NCBI RefSeq assembly: GCF_014898055.3 | Contig: NW_023604295.1 | Span: forward strand, 135,934,676-135,998,675 | Direction of reading: 5' to 3' | DNA from: Talpa occidentalis | Taxonomy: Eukaryota > Chordata > Mammalia > Eulipotyphla > Talpidae | Length of the DNA stretch: 64,000 nucleotides | Part shown: in pieces, positions 10,796-23,590 of the stretch | Position numbering within the stretch: position 1 is the first letter of the stretch | Layout of the letters: the number at the start of each line of letters is the position of its first letter | Position numbers and translations under genes: made by a program | Notes under the pieces: generated by a model | The model's input: the letters and a program-made list of their open reading frames with translations, nothing else | Told to the model about the DNA's origin: nothing | Databases searched by the model: none

Positions 10796-11885
10796 TCTAA
10801 AAAAAGATATATATATATATTTTTTTTATTATTTCCAGCTCATCCTGACGTATGAGAACTAAGTTTTCCCTTTCATTTGGGCCCCATCTTGATGGACTAA
10901 AGACCCCATTCTCTTTTTCTGGAAATGTTTAATAATTCTAGTTTATAGAATGGAGTACATGGATGGAATTTCAGGGCAATTTAAAGGGAATCATGAAAAT
11001 CTCAGTGCTCAAGTTCATGTCCTTAAACTGAAAAGTCCTTGGAAGATAAGCAGTCAGTTTTGCTGAAAAGATCCAAGACAGGATCTGCTTTTTTGCAAAA
11101 GCAAAAAAGCTCATGAGATCCTCACCTGCCTCTGGATTAATATACTTAGTCTCTCGCAGTCACACCAAACCCTTACACAAGTGCTTCCCAATCCCTACCT
11201 CTTCACATTCTCCTCCTTCCCCTCCAAGGGATGCCTTATTTTCCTTCTTACACCTCTCACTGAGGTTACCTTCGCTGAGGAGTTCTGTCTGGGCTACTAA
11301 ATCTCTCTCTACACTCTATTCCCATCATAGCTATGGAGCGCATTATCCATTCTGCTTTTCTCATGGCCTACTTTTTTGATTACCAAACATGTATCAGGGA
11401 GTCTAAATCCAGATCCCCCTATTAAGTGTCTCTTATTTTTCTTTCTGCAGTCCTTTAATATCATAATTATCACCTAGGGTATCTGTATGCTGCTAGTTGA
11501 CTAGAGAGATATTTAGAAGAAAGTGCAAAATACATTGCTCTCTATTATCATCTACATTTGTCCAAACTCACCTATTCTGCTCCAAGGTTAATTGTAGGAA
11601 TGGCTTTTAAGTCTGATCAGTAAAGATCTGGCAATAAATAAAGTCATTCATTTTTCAACTTCTTTATAATCATGTTGGTATTGTGTAGAGACCGAACTTG
11701 CTTTAATTTGCAATGATTCTTTGAATATCCTTTCTGATTTTAAATCATATCAACAAGTATATATTGACCTTTCATTGAATATCAGTCTTTTTTTTACTTT
11801 TATTTTTGCTTTTCATACCCTGATTAATTCAGAAATATTTAAAGCAAAATTTAAAAAGATGCAAATAATCAAAACCATGGTTAAA
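10796..11885. other. Unassigned sequence
   Basis: Contains T/A simple sequence at 10790-10835. The 88-codon frame at 11113-11379 lies in C/T-rich DNA, has no domain, and I treat it as chance. Confidence 0.45.
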
Positions 11886-11900
11886 GTGAAACTAAAATTT

Positions 11901-12249
11901 ATTTACTTTTTAATATTTTATTTTATATAATTCTTACATCATTATTAATTTTTGCACAATGTATGCATTTTCATTTTGGTTATATTCCCCATACAATTGC
12001 ACCCCCCTTATTTTAACCCTAATCCTTCCTCTCCCTGCCCCCACTCCCCCTGTAGTGTGTCTCTGGTTATAACTGCTTGTTCATTTTGATTTTTACTTTG
12101 TATTAATTAGTCTTTTTCCTGGTCCCTTATTTAGGTTTTCTAAATTCCTGCTATGAGTGAGACCATCCAATATTTTTCTTTTTCTTTCTGCCTTATTTCG
12201 CTGAGCATAATCCCTTCCAGCTCCATCCATGTTGCTGCAAACTGCATGT
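11901..12249 (-). mobile_element. Young L1, 5'-truncated, with target-site duplication
   Basis: Complete 3' UTR and last ~150 bases of ORF2 on the minus strand, of the same type as 1-745 ('ctgctatgagtgagaccatc', 'ccttatttcgctgagcat'). A perfect 15-bp duplication 'gtgaaactaaaattt' flanks it at 11886-11900 and 12250-12264. The poly(A) side is degraded to mixed A/T. Confidence 0.93.
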
Positions 12250-12264
12250 GTGAAACTAAAATTT

Positions 12265-14580
12265 GAAAAAACTGACACGGCTAAAGAAACCCTTCTGATT
12301 TTTCTAAATGTCATCGTAAAAAAGAAGCATTATAACTCCACAGTTCTTGTTATTTAATCAAAGGAAACATGTCTGTTTTTCAGAAGTTTAACAAAAATCC
12401 TGACTGTGGAAAATATTAATGGAATATCTTCTTTGTGGGAGTTTTGGCTGTAGGCAGTGGTTTTCAAAATAATTAAGGAAGAATTTCTAGATAGTCTTGG
12501 GGACTATGTACCCCAGAGGGGTTTTACTGAATTAATTCCATTATAATTTATAAAAAATAAGGTAGAATATGTTTTCAATGTCAGCTTCTCAGCACTCTAG
12601 AAGCTCATTAACTCTCTTATTTTATCCTCAGATAATAATCTTGATCATAAAGTAATATAGTCCAGACATGAAATTTTCAGTTAATAGGAACTTTCTACAT
12701 GAGGACAGTTCAAATAAAAGGAGGAAGATATTTTAGTGGATTCTTAGATCAAGAATGGCCACCTTTTGAATGAATTTATTCTGCAGGTCATCTGGTCAAT
12801 ACATTTTGGATTATGTAAGGATGATGTCAGGTATTTTACTGAGAGTAGCTGGCTAATTGGCAAAATTGAGCAGTTTTTCTTAAACCTGCATTCCAAGACC
12901 AAGCATTCAGTACCAGGGAAGTGTCAGAAGTCTGAATTGTGGACAGAGTGAAGCTTGCAGTTTTGAGAATAATTGATTAAAGCAAGAAGATCCAGAGTGA
13001 AAGGGGGAGTAAAGACCTTCATCATTTGCTACCATCATATATTCAAGAGACTAGAACTGGAGAAACTGTCCACTCCTACTGTTCCATTTTCCCCTGACAC
13101 TGCATAGTGCTCTGGAGAGGGACAGATAGCTCACTGTATGTTTGATAAAGAAGATGGAATGCTACTAAATACTATGAAAGTAGAAAGACATTCATAAATT
13201 CTAAGCCTGTTTGCTTACTGTTATCATAATGACCTATATATAAGTATATATCTAAAGAGTATTTTATAGTTACAAAGTGATCAACATTCATGTGCACATG
13301 TTTTCCAGTTATATTAGCAATTGCCCTGAAGAAGTCCTATTCCAATCATTTGGAATATACTCACAGGGTAACTGGAGACAACTCTACTTTTTTTCTACAA
13401 CTAGAAAATAAATGTATGCAGTCTGTCTCTATCTTAAGAATCTGCAGGATTCAGATGTCCTTGATGTGGGCTTTGAGTTCCCTGCAGTCTGTGAAGTTAG
13501 AAACACCTTTTTAATATTTGTGCAAAAGGAAAAATAATCTTTCTAGAAAGCAGAATCATTGATAAATAATCTATGCATACTTATCTGGAGTCAATCCAGT
13601 GTCATTCCAGAAGGGAGTCTTGACGACAATCCTAGTCAAACTACCTTAAGATGATCCTGGGGTCACCACAGTCCAGTCATACAAAAGCAGATACACTGGA
13701 ACCAGACCAAGGGCCTGGGACAGATTCTTGGAAATTCAACCAGAGTTACTGGTGGAGAAAATTTATAAGAATATTTACTAGTCCAGAATTTGTGAGGGTT
13801 TACCAAGTCAAAGAGGTAATAATACCTGGTAATCAATTCAAAGAACACTGACCTATATTAAAGAACAAAATTTGCTTTTGAAAAATGAAGAGATAGATCA
13901 GAAGTCAAGGAGCTATAAGTAGTATATTAAATAAGGATTTTGTCATAAGGTGACCAGAAATAGCAAACAGCATTATTGTCCAGAAAGACACACTCCTCGT
14001 GTGCATATGGCAAGAAATCAATTCAGGTGTCTGTGTTTCTTTTTCCCCCTATTATATGTACTGTTCAGACAACTCCTAATGGCTAGAATATGAATAATTT
14101 TTATCTATGAGTCTGCTCTTCTGCTGTTTTCTGAATTTTTAAACTATGAGTCTCAGTTATCTGATTTTAAGCTGTCTATCCCCTATAAATATTGACAGAT
14201 ATTAATCACAAAAATGGGTTGACAATTCTGGCTTTGTGAGAAATCAGAATGCTTTATTTACGCGTTGCATACTTGTAACCTATGTTATACTATGTGAAAG
14301 GTAAAAAATCTATGGTGAAAAACTTGGTAGAAGAAGGCTAGAACAGTGAAAAACAAAAGTCCTTATGAGATACACTTGTGCTTGGGAATACCTCCACAAC
14401 TGCTGGATTACATATGTAACAGCATGTGCTGTAGGTATTGTAAATTTGCAAAGCTCATAGGAAACAAATTGCCCCAAGAAAGAATCAACAAACGTAGCAA
14501 AAAGGATATATGCTGCCATGTGGATTATATAGTAGAAAATATAAATAGAATGCCAGTAAAAAGGGATTTAAGTGCTTAAA
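12265..14580. other. Unassigned sequence
   Basis: No repeat family recognised with confidence. 12430-12620 begins 'cagtggttttcaaaat', a phrase like a hAT terminal repeat, but no matching right end is seen. Frames of 61-77 codons overlap on both strands and show no domain. Confidence 0.4.
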
Positions 14581-14584
14581 GGAA

Positions 14585-14965
14585 AAGAAACCCATTGGCA
14601 AGATCCAATCATAATTTAAATGAAATAACCAAATTATAAATACAAACAGGAATTATAGAAATAAAAAATGGTCCAAAAAAAAAAAAAACACTTAGAAGAC
14701 AAAGTTTAGACTGAACGTTGTAGATGACAATTTTTTAATGAATTGGAAGACAGAGTTGAGAATAAACAGATAAAGACAAGGAATATATGAATTAGAAGTT
14801 AAATGATAAAGAGTGAGAAAACATCTTAAGATGTAACACAAAGAATACACTATATTCAAAAAATGATAAATAAAAGCAATCATGCACTGACATCTCATAA
14901 TGAAGTTGTAGAGCTTTGGTACTAAAGAGAAAAAGTTGGAAGCATCTATAGAGAAAAAATAATCT
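14585..14965 (+). mobile_element. Possible ancient L1 ORF1 fragment
   Basis: 'gacatctcataatgaagt' and 'aaagagaaaaagttggaagc' followed by 'tagagaaaaaata' follow the order of the L1 ORF1 3' region. Strongly degenerate, so assignment is tentative. An A-run at 14676-14688 may be unrelated. Confidence 0.35.
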
Positions 14966-16300
14966 ATAAATGTATGCTTTTTTTAGTAAATAATAAATAT
15001 TTGAAAATATAATGAAATTATTCCTTAAAAGTGCTGAATTAAATAATTGTCAACTCTGAACTGTATAAAAAGTCCTTATTCAATGTCAAATATGAAATAT
15101 TTTATTGGGATATAGAAACATAAATTTTATACCCATGTGGAAATAAAGACCAAGCAATTCAATCTACATGACTTTAAAGTGAACAAAGAAAAAAAAGTGA
15201 GCAAAAGAATTTGTTAACTATGGGATATTTAATAAACCTAAGTATAATACCTAAAATCAAAAAAAAAATGCCTAAGGAGAAACAAGTTAGTATTGACACT
15301 TTGGAGGAAAATTTACATTAATAATGAAGATTCACGTATCTTTCAAACTTGAAGCTACATGTCTTGGTCTGTACAAGTGGTAAACAGATATGAATTAAAA
15401 ATCCTTGCATTTTACAGACAAGAGAAAATGACTTAGCAGAAGGCTCTAGAGAAATGTTTAGGTAAACAAAAGTTAGTAATGAATTCTTATTTTCTGAGGC
15501 TGGACCCAACCTCACAAGAAACCTCACTTTCTTGTTTTTAATTCATCATTGAAAATAAAGTTTGGAATCAACTAGTATGCCTAGATTTGGGACATTCTAC
15601 AACGCAATTATTTAGAATTAAAATTTTCAAATCTGCTTCAATGTTTCAGGGAAAAAGTAGTAGAATTGATGATATAGTCATTTCATATAGAGGTTGCCTA
15701 TAAAATCCTGTTATCCCAAGAATCCATTAAAATATCTCTGTACTATTAGATATTTCTGAATCTTTCAACCCCCATAATAGATATATCCATCCACTAGATT
15801 TCCTAGATAAAGGATTTTTACTTGGCCAGAATTTTATTTTATCTTTGGGGTTTTATGCCTTATTGTATTAACATGTCAAAACTATATAAGGTCCTCTTGA
15901 ACATTAACTGAATCTGTTGATGTATTAGCAAATTATCAATGGACTGGCTGAGTCATGAACTTCCTGAAAATTTACATTCTTTTAGTTAACATTAAATACT
16001 GAAAGAATAAATAAAAATTCTATGAAATTTTGGGACATTACAATTAAAGTATACTGCTGTTCTCTTAGTAAAAGCAGAGAGATCACAGGCCTTTAAATTT
16101 CACAGGCCAACAAAAATTTGTATGAAAGTATTTTACTTGACCAAATTCACTAAGTGTTGAGATCAAAATGGGTATAGATGCTAATGGCAGGTTTGGGGAT
16201 CAAGCCAGAAAATGTTCCTCCAATTGCTTGTCCCCAGAGTTACACGAGAAGGACAGACACAGAGAACACATTAAGAAGATGTCTTCAACAGATGAATCAA
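14966..16300. other. Unassigned AT-rich sequence
   Basis: No repeat or gene recognised. The small frames on both strands are of chance length. Confidence 0.4.
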
Positions 16301-16315
16301 GAAAATACCAGTGTA

Positions 16316-16574
16316 GGGCCTCCCTGGTGGCGCAAGGGGTTAAGCACCACACTATGAAGCCTCTACAGCATGAGTTCGATCCCCAGCCAGGGAAGTACCC
16401 ACATGGCACATCAGACTTCTCCTGACTCACCTGCTGCTCCCCTCAGCAGTGTATTTCAGTCAATCTGGCTGTTCTGTTCCCCACTCTGTCTCTGGTGAAT
16501 TCTCTTGCCCTCCTGCGCTTCTGGCCTGTACCCCAGCTCTTGTATGCATAAATAAATAAATCTTTGAAAAAAGA
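16316..16574 (+). mobile_element. tRNA-derived SINE, subfamily A
   Basis: Head 'gggcctccctggtggcgcaa', B box 'gagttcgatcccc', 'cagcagtgtatttcagtcaa' body and tail 'ataaataaataaatctttg'. Target-site duplication 'aaaataccagtgta' at 16302-16315 and 16575-16588. Confidence 0.95.
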
Positions 16575-16588
16575 AAAATACCAGTGTA

Positions 16589-17021
16589 GGCTGTGATGCA
16601 GGGCCACCCATAAACCATTGGGTTGAAACATGGCTAAAATCTTATCAGGAGTCAGATGATCCAGTGTGAGCTAGCAGATACCCGTCACTCAAATTTTTCG
16701 TCCTACGGATGAACCGTTTAGTAGCAACAATGTCAACCTGTCAGCAATTGCCTCTTGAAGGGGAAGAAAAGATAGCTCCAGATAGAAACAGCTCAAATGT
16801 TTGTGAGTCAGAAATGAATCAAAAGGTTGAGAGTGAACAAAAGTAAAGAGTCAATTTACTGCTTGTCTGGACTGGCTGAAGCACCGAGGACTAGAGAGGA
16901 ACAGAAGGGAGCAGGGCTGAGGCTGTCCATCATCTCCACTGGGTGAGGGCAACTACAGAATTCTTAGTAGGATCTCAAGAAGAGGACCAAATAAATTTAA
17001 AATCTTATAAATATTTTTGCA
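16589..17021. other. Unassigned sequence
   Basis: No repeat family or gene recognised between two SINEs. Confidence 0.4.
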
Positions 17022-17275
17022 AGGTGTCTCCCTGGTGGCCTTGGGATTAGTCTCAGAGTTATCAACACTTGGGCCTGAGTTCGATCCTGGACAGGGAGTT
17101 AACCCATTTGGCACAGCAGACCTCTCCTGTCTCGCCCGCTGCTCCCCTCAACAGTGTATTTCAGTAGATCTGCCTGTTCTGCTCCCCGCTCTGTCTCTGG
17201 TGAATCCTCTCACCCCCCACGTCTGGCCTACACCCCAGTTCTTCTATGCAAAAGAAATGGAATCTTAAAAAAAAA
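17022..17275 (+). mobile_element. tRNA-derived SINE, diverged
   Basis: Head reads 'gtgtctccctggtggcc' and the A-box region is altered ('ttgggattagtctcag'); the B box 'gagttcgatcctgg' is kept. The body matches subfamily A. The tail is mutated to 'caaaagaaatggaatctt', so the TAAATAAA repeat is lost. No clean target duplication. This is an older copy than its neighbours. Confidence 0.88.
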
Positions 17276-18385
17276 TTAATGAGGTAAAATATTAAAAAAA
17301 AAATTTTTTTTTAGTTTCATGAAAGAATTCTGAAAGAACTTGTCCAACAGAGAGAGAAATGATTCATTTATAGTTTAAATTAGACCAGCAATTGGTAAGA
17401 TATTTCTGTCTTTGAAAGGTCATAGTGTTTCCTCTTTTTCATGGATCATCGTGAAATATAGGAGTTCTAGGAGGTTTTTCTTTGTTTTCTTTTTTGGTTA
17501 TTTTTAGAATACAAAGCTTTTAAAAAGCCTTTTGGGGACTGCATTTATGGTCTGTTTAATCACGGACAGAATTAGTCAAAGAATAAAAATATTAAATTTT
17601 CTTTTATCTCTTCTGAATCATCTACTACAGTGAATTGTGCTCAACAGTTGATCATTTTGAGACAGATAATAAAACATAGTTGGAAAAAATTATCAGAGTC
17701 CATTAATACAGATGTCATTATAATTGATATCTCAACATTCTTCAAGAAGACAGGGTGAACTGTGGGGAAAATTTGCTTGGAAAAAGCAGTGACAGTGCTT
17801 TCACAATATTTGATTAGTCACTAGAACTTTTTAAAAATCAAAGACAAAAGTGCATCTATTTCAGGATGTGTGTTACATTAGTCAACAAGTATTTTCTGCC
17901 AAATGTCTTCCTAGAGAGCTCTGGGAGCAATCAGCCCTACCAGTGCTGCCAGTTCTGTATAAAACAGTGGTTTAAATATAAAGAATCCCTTTGATTGTAC
18001 AGAATTGAATTTGATCACCAAGTGATTTCTACCTTAAATTCTGTGTTTAGTCACTTTGAAAGTAATTGCTTTTTACTGATTGCTGCAGACCTACAGAAGT
18101 GATTGTTTTGCATAGAACTTTGCAAATTAGGCTGATGCTTTTGAATCTCTACATATACTGACTTCCATAGCTCCTAAAGAAAGACAATGTGGCCAGTATT
18201 CACTATGATGTAACAAATAGGTTCTGAGCCATGCTCGCCTATGAGAAAAAAAAGTGGGTTGAAAAGTTAAATTACTTCCTAAATTTTACATTTGCAAGGG
18301 TGCAATTTTTAAATTTCTTTTCTAGGAGTAGAAATCTCACCTAACTCTGCAAGGTCAATTCATTGACTGTGTTTCTCTTTTTATA
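17276..18385. other. Unassigned AT-rich sequence
   Basis: Begins with A- and T-runs (17271-17312) that may be decayed tail. Nothing else recognised. Confidence 0.45.
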
Positions 18386-18389
18386 TTTG

Positions 18390-19085
18390 GAAGCTTTATT
18401 TATCTATTAATTGAAGTAGTGTTCCTTTACATTTTTGTGTACAATTTGGGAGTAAAGGATCCCTCCACCCATCATGTATTGTCAACATAGAGCACCTTCC
18501 ACCAAAGCACCCATAGTCCACCTCTCTAGTCCTCTGTATTCTCTCCCCACTTTATCTTCACCTTCTTCCTCTTTCCCTTTGGGGATTCCTCAGTTCTATA
18601 ATCATTTTTCATGGGTTAATTTTTAAGTTTGATTTATCTGACCCGCTATTGGATTTCTCTATATATTCCACATATAAGTGACGCTAATGGTATTTGTCTT
18701 TCTCCTTCTGACTTACTTTGCTTAGATTAATGTTTCTAGCTCCACCCAGATTGCCATGAATGGCATGAGTTTGTCTTTTTTAATTTTTTTAAAGATTAAT
18801 GTATGCATACAAGAACTGGGGCAGAGATGCAGGAGGGTGCGAGGATTCACCAGAGACAGAATGAGGAACCGAACAGGCAGATGGACTGAAATACGCTGCT
18901 GAGGGGAGCAGAGGGCGAGACAGGAGAGGTCTGCTGTGCCATGTGGGTATCTCCCTGGCCAGCCAGGGGATCGAACTCATGCTGCAAAGGCTACAGACTG
19001 CTTCATAGTGTGGTGCTTAACCCCTTGCACCACCAGGGAGGCCTAAGTTTGTTTTTTTTTAATTGTAGTATTCCACTGAAGAGCT
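18390..19085 (-). mobile_element. L1 LINE 3' region, interrupted by a SINE
   Basis: Plus-strand text shows antisense L1: 'acatataagtgacgctaatg', 'tgtctttctccttctgactt', 'ttgccatgaatggcatgag', and 'gtagtattccactgaaga' after the nested SINE. 3' UTR lies to the left. Frames broken. Confidence 0.8.
18782..19043 (-). mobile_element. tRNA-derived SINE, subfamily A, nested in L1
   Basis: Minus-strand copy with T-rich tail at 18782-18800 and head 'gcaccaccagggaggcc' ending at 19043. Target duplication approximates 'agtttgtctttttt' (from 18768) and 'agtttgttttttttt' (from 19046). Confidence 0.93.
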
Positions 19086-19359
19086 CTTTTCACAGGGAGT
19101 CAGTTTCATTAGCTGAACACAGTGGCCAGAGAACAATTCCAAGGAAAGCTAACATGGCAGCATTCTGGAGTAAAATAAATTGTGGCGTGTCACATTATAA
19201 TATTCCTAAAAAATCACATATATATAAGAGCTTTTGTCCACTTTTGACAACAAAACAAAGTAGATCAGTTCAGTCTTAGAAATTTACGCTACAAAGGTAG
19301 AAATGATGTATTTAGTCACTATGTTCATGCCAACACCACATGATTAAAATATATATCTT

Positions 19360-19630
19360 GGGCCTCCCCAGTGGCGCAGTGGGTTGAGTGCGGTGCTGTG
19401 AAGCTGTCCACAGCCTCTGCAGCACGAGTTCGATCCCGGCCTGCTAGGGAGATACCCATATGGCACAGCAGACCTCTCCTGTCTTGCCTGCTGCTCCCCT
19501 TAGCAGTGTATTTCAGTCAGTCTGCCTGTTCTGTTCCCCACTCTGTCCCTGGTGAATCCTTTCACCCTCCCGCATCTCTCGCCTGTACCCCAGCTCTTGC
19601 ATAAAAATAAATAAATATTTTTTTAAAAAA
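19360..19630 (+). mobile_element. tRNA-derived SINE, subfamily A
   Basis: Head 'gggcctccccagtggcgcag', B box 'gagttcgatcccgg', full body and tail. Target duplication 'attaaaatatatatctt' (19343-19359) and 'attaaatatatatctt' (19631-19646) differ by one base. Confidence 0.95.
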
Positions 19631-19679
19631 ATTAAATATATATCTTAGAGATGTTGTGTTTATTTAAAATTCATGATAG

Positions 19680-19965
19680 GGGCGCCCTGGTGATAGTGCC
19701 ACCATGATAGGTGGCACAGAGGTTAATGTCTCAGCACTATCAAGCTATCGCCAGCCACTGCAGCACGACTTTGATCCCCACCCAGGGAGCTGACCCCATG
19801 GCGCAGCAGACCTCTCCTGTTTCTCCTGCTGCTCCCCTCAGCAGTGTATTCAGTATATCTGCCTGTTCTGTTCCCTACTCTGTCTCTGGTGAATCCTCTC
19901 AACCCCACACCTCTGTCTTACATCCCAGTTCTTGTATGAATAAATAAATACATCTTCAATAAAGA
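19680..19965 (+). mobile_element. tRNA-derived SINE with rearranged head
   Basis: Body and tail match subfamily A ('agacctctcctg', 'cagcagtgtattcagt', 'ataaataaatacatctt'). The head is 'ggggcgccctggtg', interrupted by about 21 extra bases before the expected 'gcacagaggtt'. The extra bases create a perfect 8-bp stem (gtgccacc/ggtggcac) and repeat the 'catgatagg' found just upstream of the element. The target duplication is unclear. Confidence 0.9.
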
Positions 19966-21434
19966 AATCAAACTTATGATGAATTATTTTTATTTTTAAT
20001 TCAATTTGAAATTGTGTTAAACTTGAAAGAATAAAGGAAGAATGAGCTTAATTTAATAAAAATGTAATTAGTTTCTGTTTAATTGTGAGAGATGTAGAAT
20101 TTCTCCCTTGCTTCAATTTTTACTACAATTTGGAATTTGTGATTTCAGATAGATATTAGTAAAATCTTCACTATAATTTTTTGAATTTGCATTTTAATAA
20201 TTATTTTGGCAATTTTTATAACTGCAATAAGATAGGGTAGGGTGATTTGATTTTATAGAGATTTTGTTCGCCATCTATCTTTAATACCACTACTTACACA
20301 GTCATGAATTTATTTATTTTGATTCATCTTTCACCTAGAATACATATGTAAGTGTTTTTTTTAGTGTAAGTGATTTTTTTAGACTATCTGTGGTTTCATT
20401 AATTATGAATGGATCTTCTCTGCACTGCATCCGGCATACTTTTAGATTTAGCAAGCATGCCTTTTTTTCCCCCACTAATCTCATATTCTGATCTCATATT
20501 TCTCATTTAATGAATTTCTGCTGCAGCATCATCTATGTAAGATCTTACTTAATCTTGTTGAATATATTACCTAAAATTTTCTCTGGAACTTACTTCTGCT
20601 TCTTGATGTGATGTTAATTCAAGGATAATTTCCTTTCTTCAACTGTGTGGTTTCCAAATATACAGACATCATTTTTGGCATTGGGAAATCTGCCAGTGAA
20701 AGGCATTTTTCTTATTTACTTGGTGTTAACGCAAAGCATGTTCACCATATATGAAATAACCATAGGAGCAGAGAGCAATTTGTTGCAGTATAGACATGCA
20801 TTTTACCATGATGAGAATATAGTAAGTGCTACAGGAAAATTTCCCATCTATTTCTTTTTATATAGCAAGTACAATGACTACTTAAAATGTGAAAATGCAC
20901 ATGTGACTCTGAGTTCAGAATGTCTGTTATTTTTCTTCTTAAACATTTTGACATTTTTCCCAAGTACTGTGAATGCTTCTTTGAATTAGATATTTCAAAA
21001 GAAATCAGAAGGATATTTATGCAGGCAGAGCTGTAACAGTTTGACTTGTGAAACTTCTTGCAAAGATACAATGGTCTACATATTTATGCCTAAACCCTTC
21101 ATGAAATGGACTGAGATTTAAAGCTCACTTCAGACAAGTAGACAGCCAAAGCCATAAGGGACTTTTTAGGGTCTCTCTTTTTGATGTATTCTAGCACAAT
21201 GCTTTTTATGATAAGTGAGTACCTGTGTGTTGGTTGAAACTACTTAATTGTGTTTTCCTTTGTCAAGTGGCTAACTTTTTCACTTTTTTTTTAACCTATA
21301 AAAAACTATTTAGTCTCCGAATTATTGAAATGTAGTTGTTGGGACCCAGAGTTTTTGGGCCTCAGAAGACCTGGAAATTGATAATTTATCTTGGATTTGT
21401 GGTATTTGTTTTAAAAACAAACAAACAAAAAGGT
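19966..21434. other. Unassigned AT-rich sequence
   Basis: The 114-codon frame at 20645-20989 is one of the longer ones outside repeats, but it is hydrophobic, shows no domain or signal I know, and has an overlapping minus-strand frame; I treat it as chance. Confidence 0.45.
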
Positions 21435-21765
21435 GAATATTAAAGGGATTATGTTCAGTGAAATAAGTCAGAAGGAAAAAGAAAAATATTGGATGGTTTC
21501 AATATAGGAGGAATATGGAGGAAATAAATGAGGGATCAGGGAAAAAGTAATTATAGTAAATTAAAAATCAAAATCAACAGGCAAATATAAATCAGAGACA
21601 TTCTGCAGGGGAGGATCAAAACAGGGGTGGGAAGAGCACAAGGGATTATAGTGATGGGACACGGGTGAAATGGTGGTGGGAATTTCTGGGGGGGTCTACA
21701 CCTGAGAGGAGAAAGCAAACATTGTACAAAAAGGGACAATGATGTAAATATATATATATAATTTA
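21435..21765 (+). mobile_element. L1 3' end, 5'-truncated
   Basis: 'gttcagtgaaataagtcaga' and 'aatattggatggtttcaata' then the 3' UTR 'agggatcagggaaaaagtaa' with G-rich blocks, ending in (TA)n and A-rich tail at ~21745-21770. It resembles the 1-745 type but is more diverged. No clear target duplication. Confidence 0.88.
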
Positions 21766-22727
21766 AAAAAGTGTTAGATCATTCTCTAGGAAGTTTAAAG
21801 CAATAGTGAGCACAGCTGCTTCCTGTTTAATACATGGTTCATTTTTATTATATAGTGGATTTATAATAATTGAGATGTTAGATGAGTCTCAATTACTGGA
21901 GATCTGGATAAACATTTTTTGACCTCTCAATGTTAAGGCATATGAGAGTTGAGGGACTATGTCACTATTTAAGAAGTGCCCTTCTCCATCAGTGTGGTTC
22001 AATCTCAACAACTCACCGCCCCCCAACAAAATGATTCCCACCAACATGATTGCAAATTTAATAAATTTATAAATGCTCTAAAGATATATGTACATTACAT
22101 GGTTACATTATGAACTATTCTTGGGGCTCTGTGCCCTCTGTTTCTACTATCTCTTTGTCATCGTTTTAAGGATTGACATAAAGTTATCACCTTATATTAC
22201 ATAGAAAATTTCTGCCTAAACTCAGAAATTTGCTTTCTCATATTTTATACCCAAGCCCTTGTGAGAATGTTTTCACCTGGAAGTGAGTTCTTTGTCAGAA
22301 TGGATTTTTGATGATAGCTGTTAATATAATAGTATTTAACAGGGTTATTAAACTTTCTGAAGAAACGGTTTTAGAATGGTGCATCATTGAGATTTCTAAA
22401 AAAAATACTAAAAGTAACCAGAAGGAGTTGGAGGAATTACCTTTGGCTCAAAGCAGCTAGAGAAAGGGTTAATATTTAGTACAGAAGTGATATTATAAAT
22501 GACAGAGCACAAACAAAATTCACTTCGTAATCTTCCATTCAAAATCAACTCATTAGTGCTAATGTGACTTAAGACTCCAAAAGTATTGGTTCAAAAAACA
22601 AAAAAAGAAACTAGTGATGCCAATAAATAGAAACAAGTTTCCAAGTCTGGATTATTTCCATTTTAGGATGCCAAAATTTTCTTTGAAATTACAACAGATG
22701 GCCAAGGCACATAAAACATGCTCATAA
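21766..22727. other. Unassigned sequence
   Basis: No repeat or gene recognised. Confidence 0.4.
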
Positions 22728-23590
22728 TATCTTACCATCAGGGAAATGCAAATCAGAACTACAATGAGATACCGTTACACACCTGTGAGAATGGCCCACA
22801 TCAAAAAGAACAGAAATAACAAATGTTGGTGAGGATGTGGAGAAAAAGCAACCCTTTTACACTGGTGGCATAGACTCTGGTTCAGCCCCTCTGAAAACAA
22901 TATAGAGGTTTCTCAAAATATGACAAGTAAATCTACCATATCATGCGGCAGTTCTACATTATCGTTGATATCTATGAAAACAATACCAAAAAAAAAAAAG
23001 ATTTAAAGGAATATATTTACTCCTGTGTTCATTGAAAATGTTTTACAGTGGCCAAACTATGGAAACAATCTATCCAATAGCAGAGCAGGCAATAAAGCTC
23101 CTCCTGAAGCTTTTCTCTAGAGCTTCTTGAATATTATGTCATCCATAATATATACATATGTGTGTATCTTCATACACACACACAATGTGATACTACTCAG
23201 CTATAAAAAATGATGCAATCTTGCCATTTGCTACAACATGAGTGGACAGGAGGGGATTATGTTAAACAAAATAAGCCAGATGGAGAAAGACATAGACCAG
23301 ATGACTTCACTCAAATGTGGAATATAAAGAAACATAAGGAACAGACAAAACAAAACCCTAGAAATCTTATTGCAGCATTGAGGCTACCAGATGGGGAGGG
23401 GCGTGAAAAGCAAAACATGGGGGCCCAGTGCACTACAGTGGAGGGCTGTGAGTGCCCCGATAGTGGGTGTGGTTTGATAACATACATCTGCAGAGATGTG
23501 AGACTATGCCTCGTTGTATCTGTTGCCCAAGCAGCTATTCAAGGATATGTTAGAATTTTTGATGTAGTTATTCATTCTTTCAACTTGTTC
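22728..23590 (+). mobile_element. L1 ORF2 end and 3' UTR containing a foreign 43-bp insert
   Basis: ORF2 blocks in order: 'atcagggaaatgcaaatcag', 'tgttggtgaggatgtggag', 'actactcagctataaaaaat', 'aaataagccagatggagaaa', then 3' UTR to about 23590. At 23101-23143, where continuous ORF2 sequence is expected, lies a non-L1 block that recurs just beyond the element at 23592-23634. No poly(A) tail is present at the right end. Confidence 0.85.
23101..23143 (+). repeat. 43-bp direct repeat, copy 1 (copy 2 at 23592-23634)
   Basis: Both copies begin 'ctcctgaagcttttctctag' and end 'tattatgtcatc', with one mismatch in 43 positions. They are 491 bases apart. Copy 1 is embedded in L1 ORF2 and copy 2 sits immediately after the L1 3' UTR. 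Confidence 0.95.

Noticed and set aside
12430..12620. hAT element from the 'cagtggttttcaaaat' start
   Set aside because: No matching inverted right end or family-specific internal phrase was found.
20645..20989. 114-codon plus-strand frame as a gene
   Set aside because: Hydrophobic, AT-driven composition, no known domain, no splice or promoter context, and an overlapping minus-strand frame.
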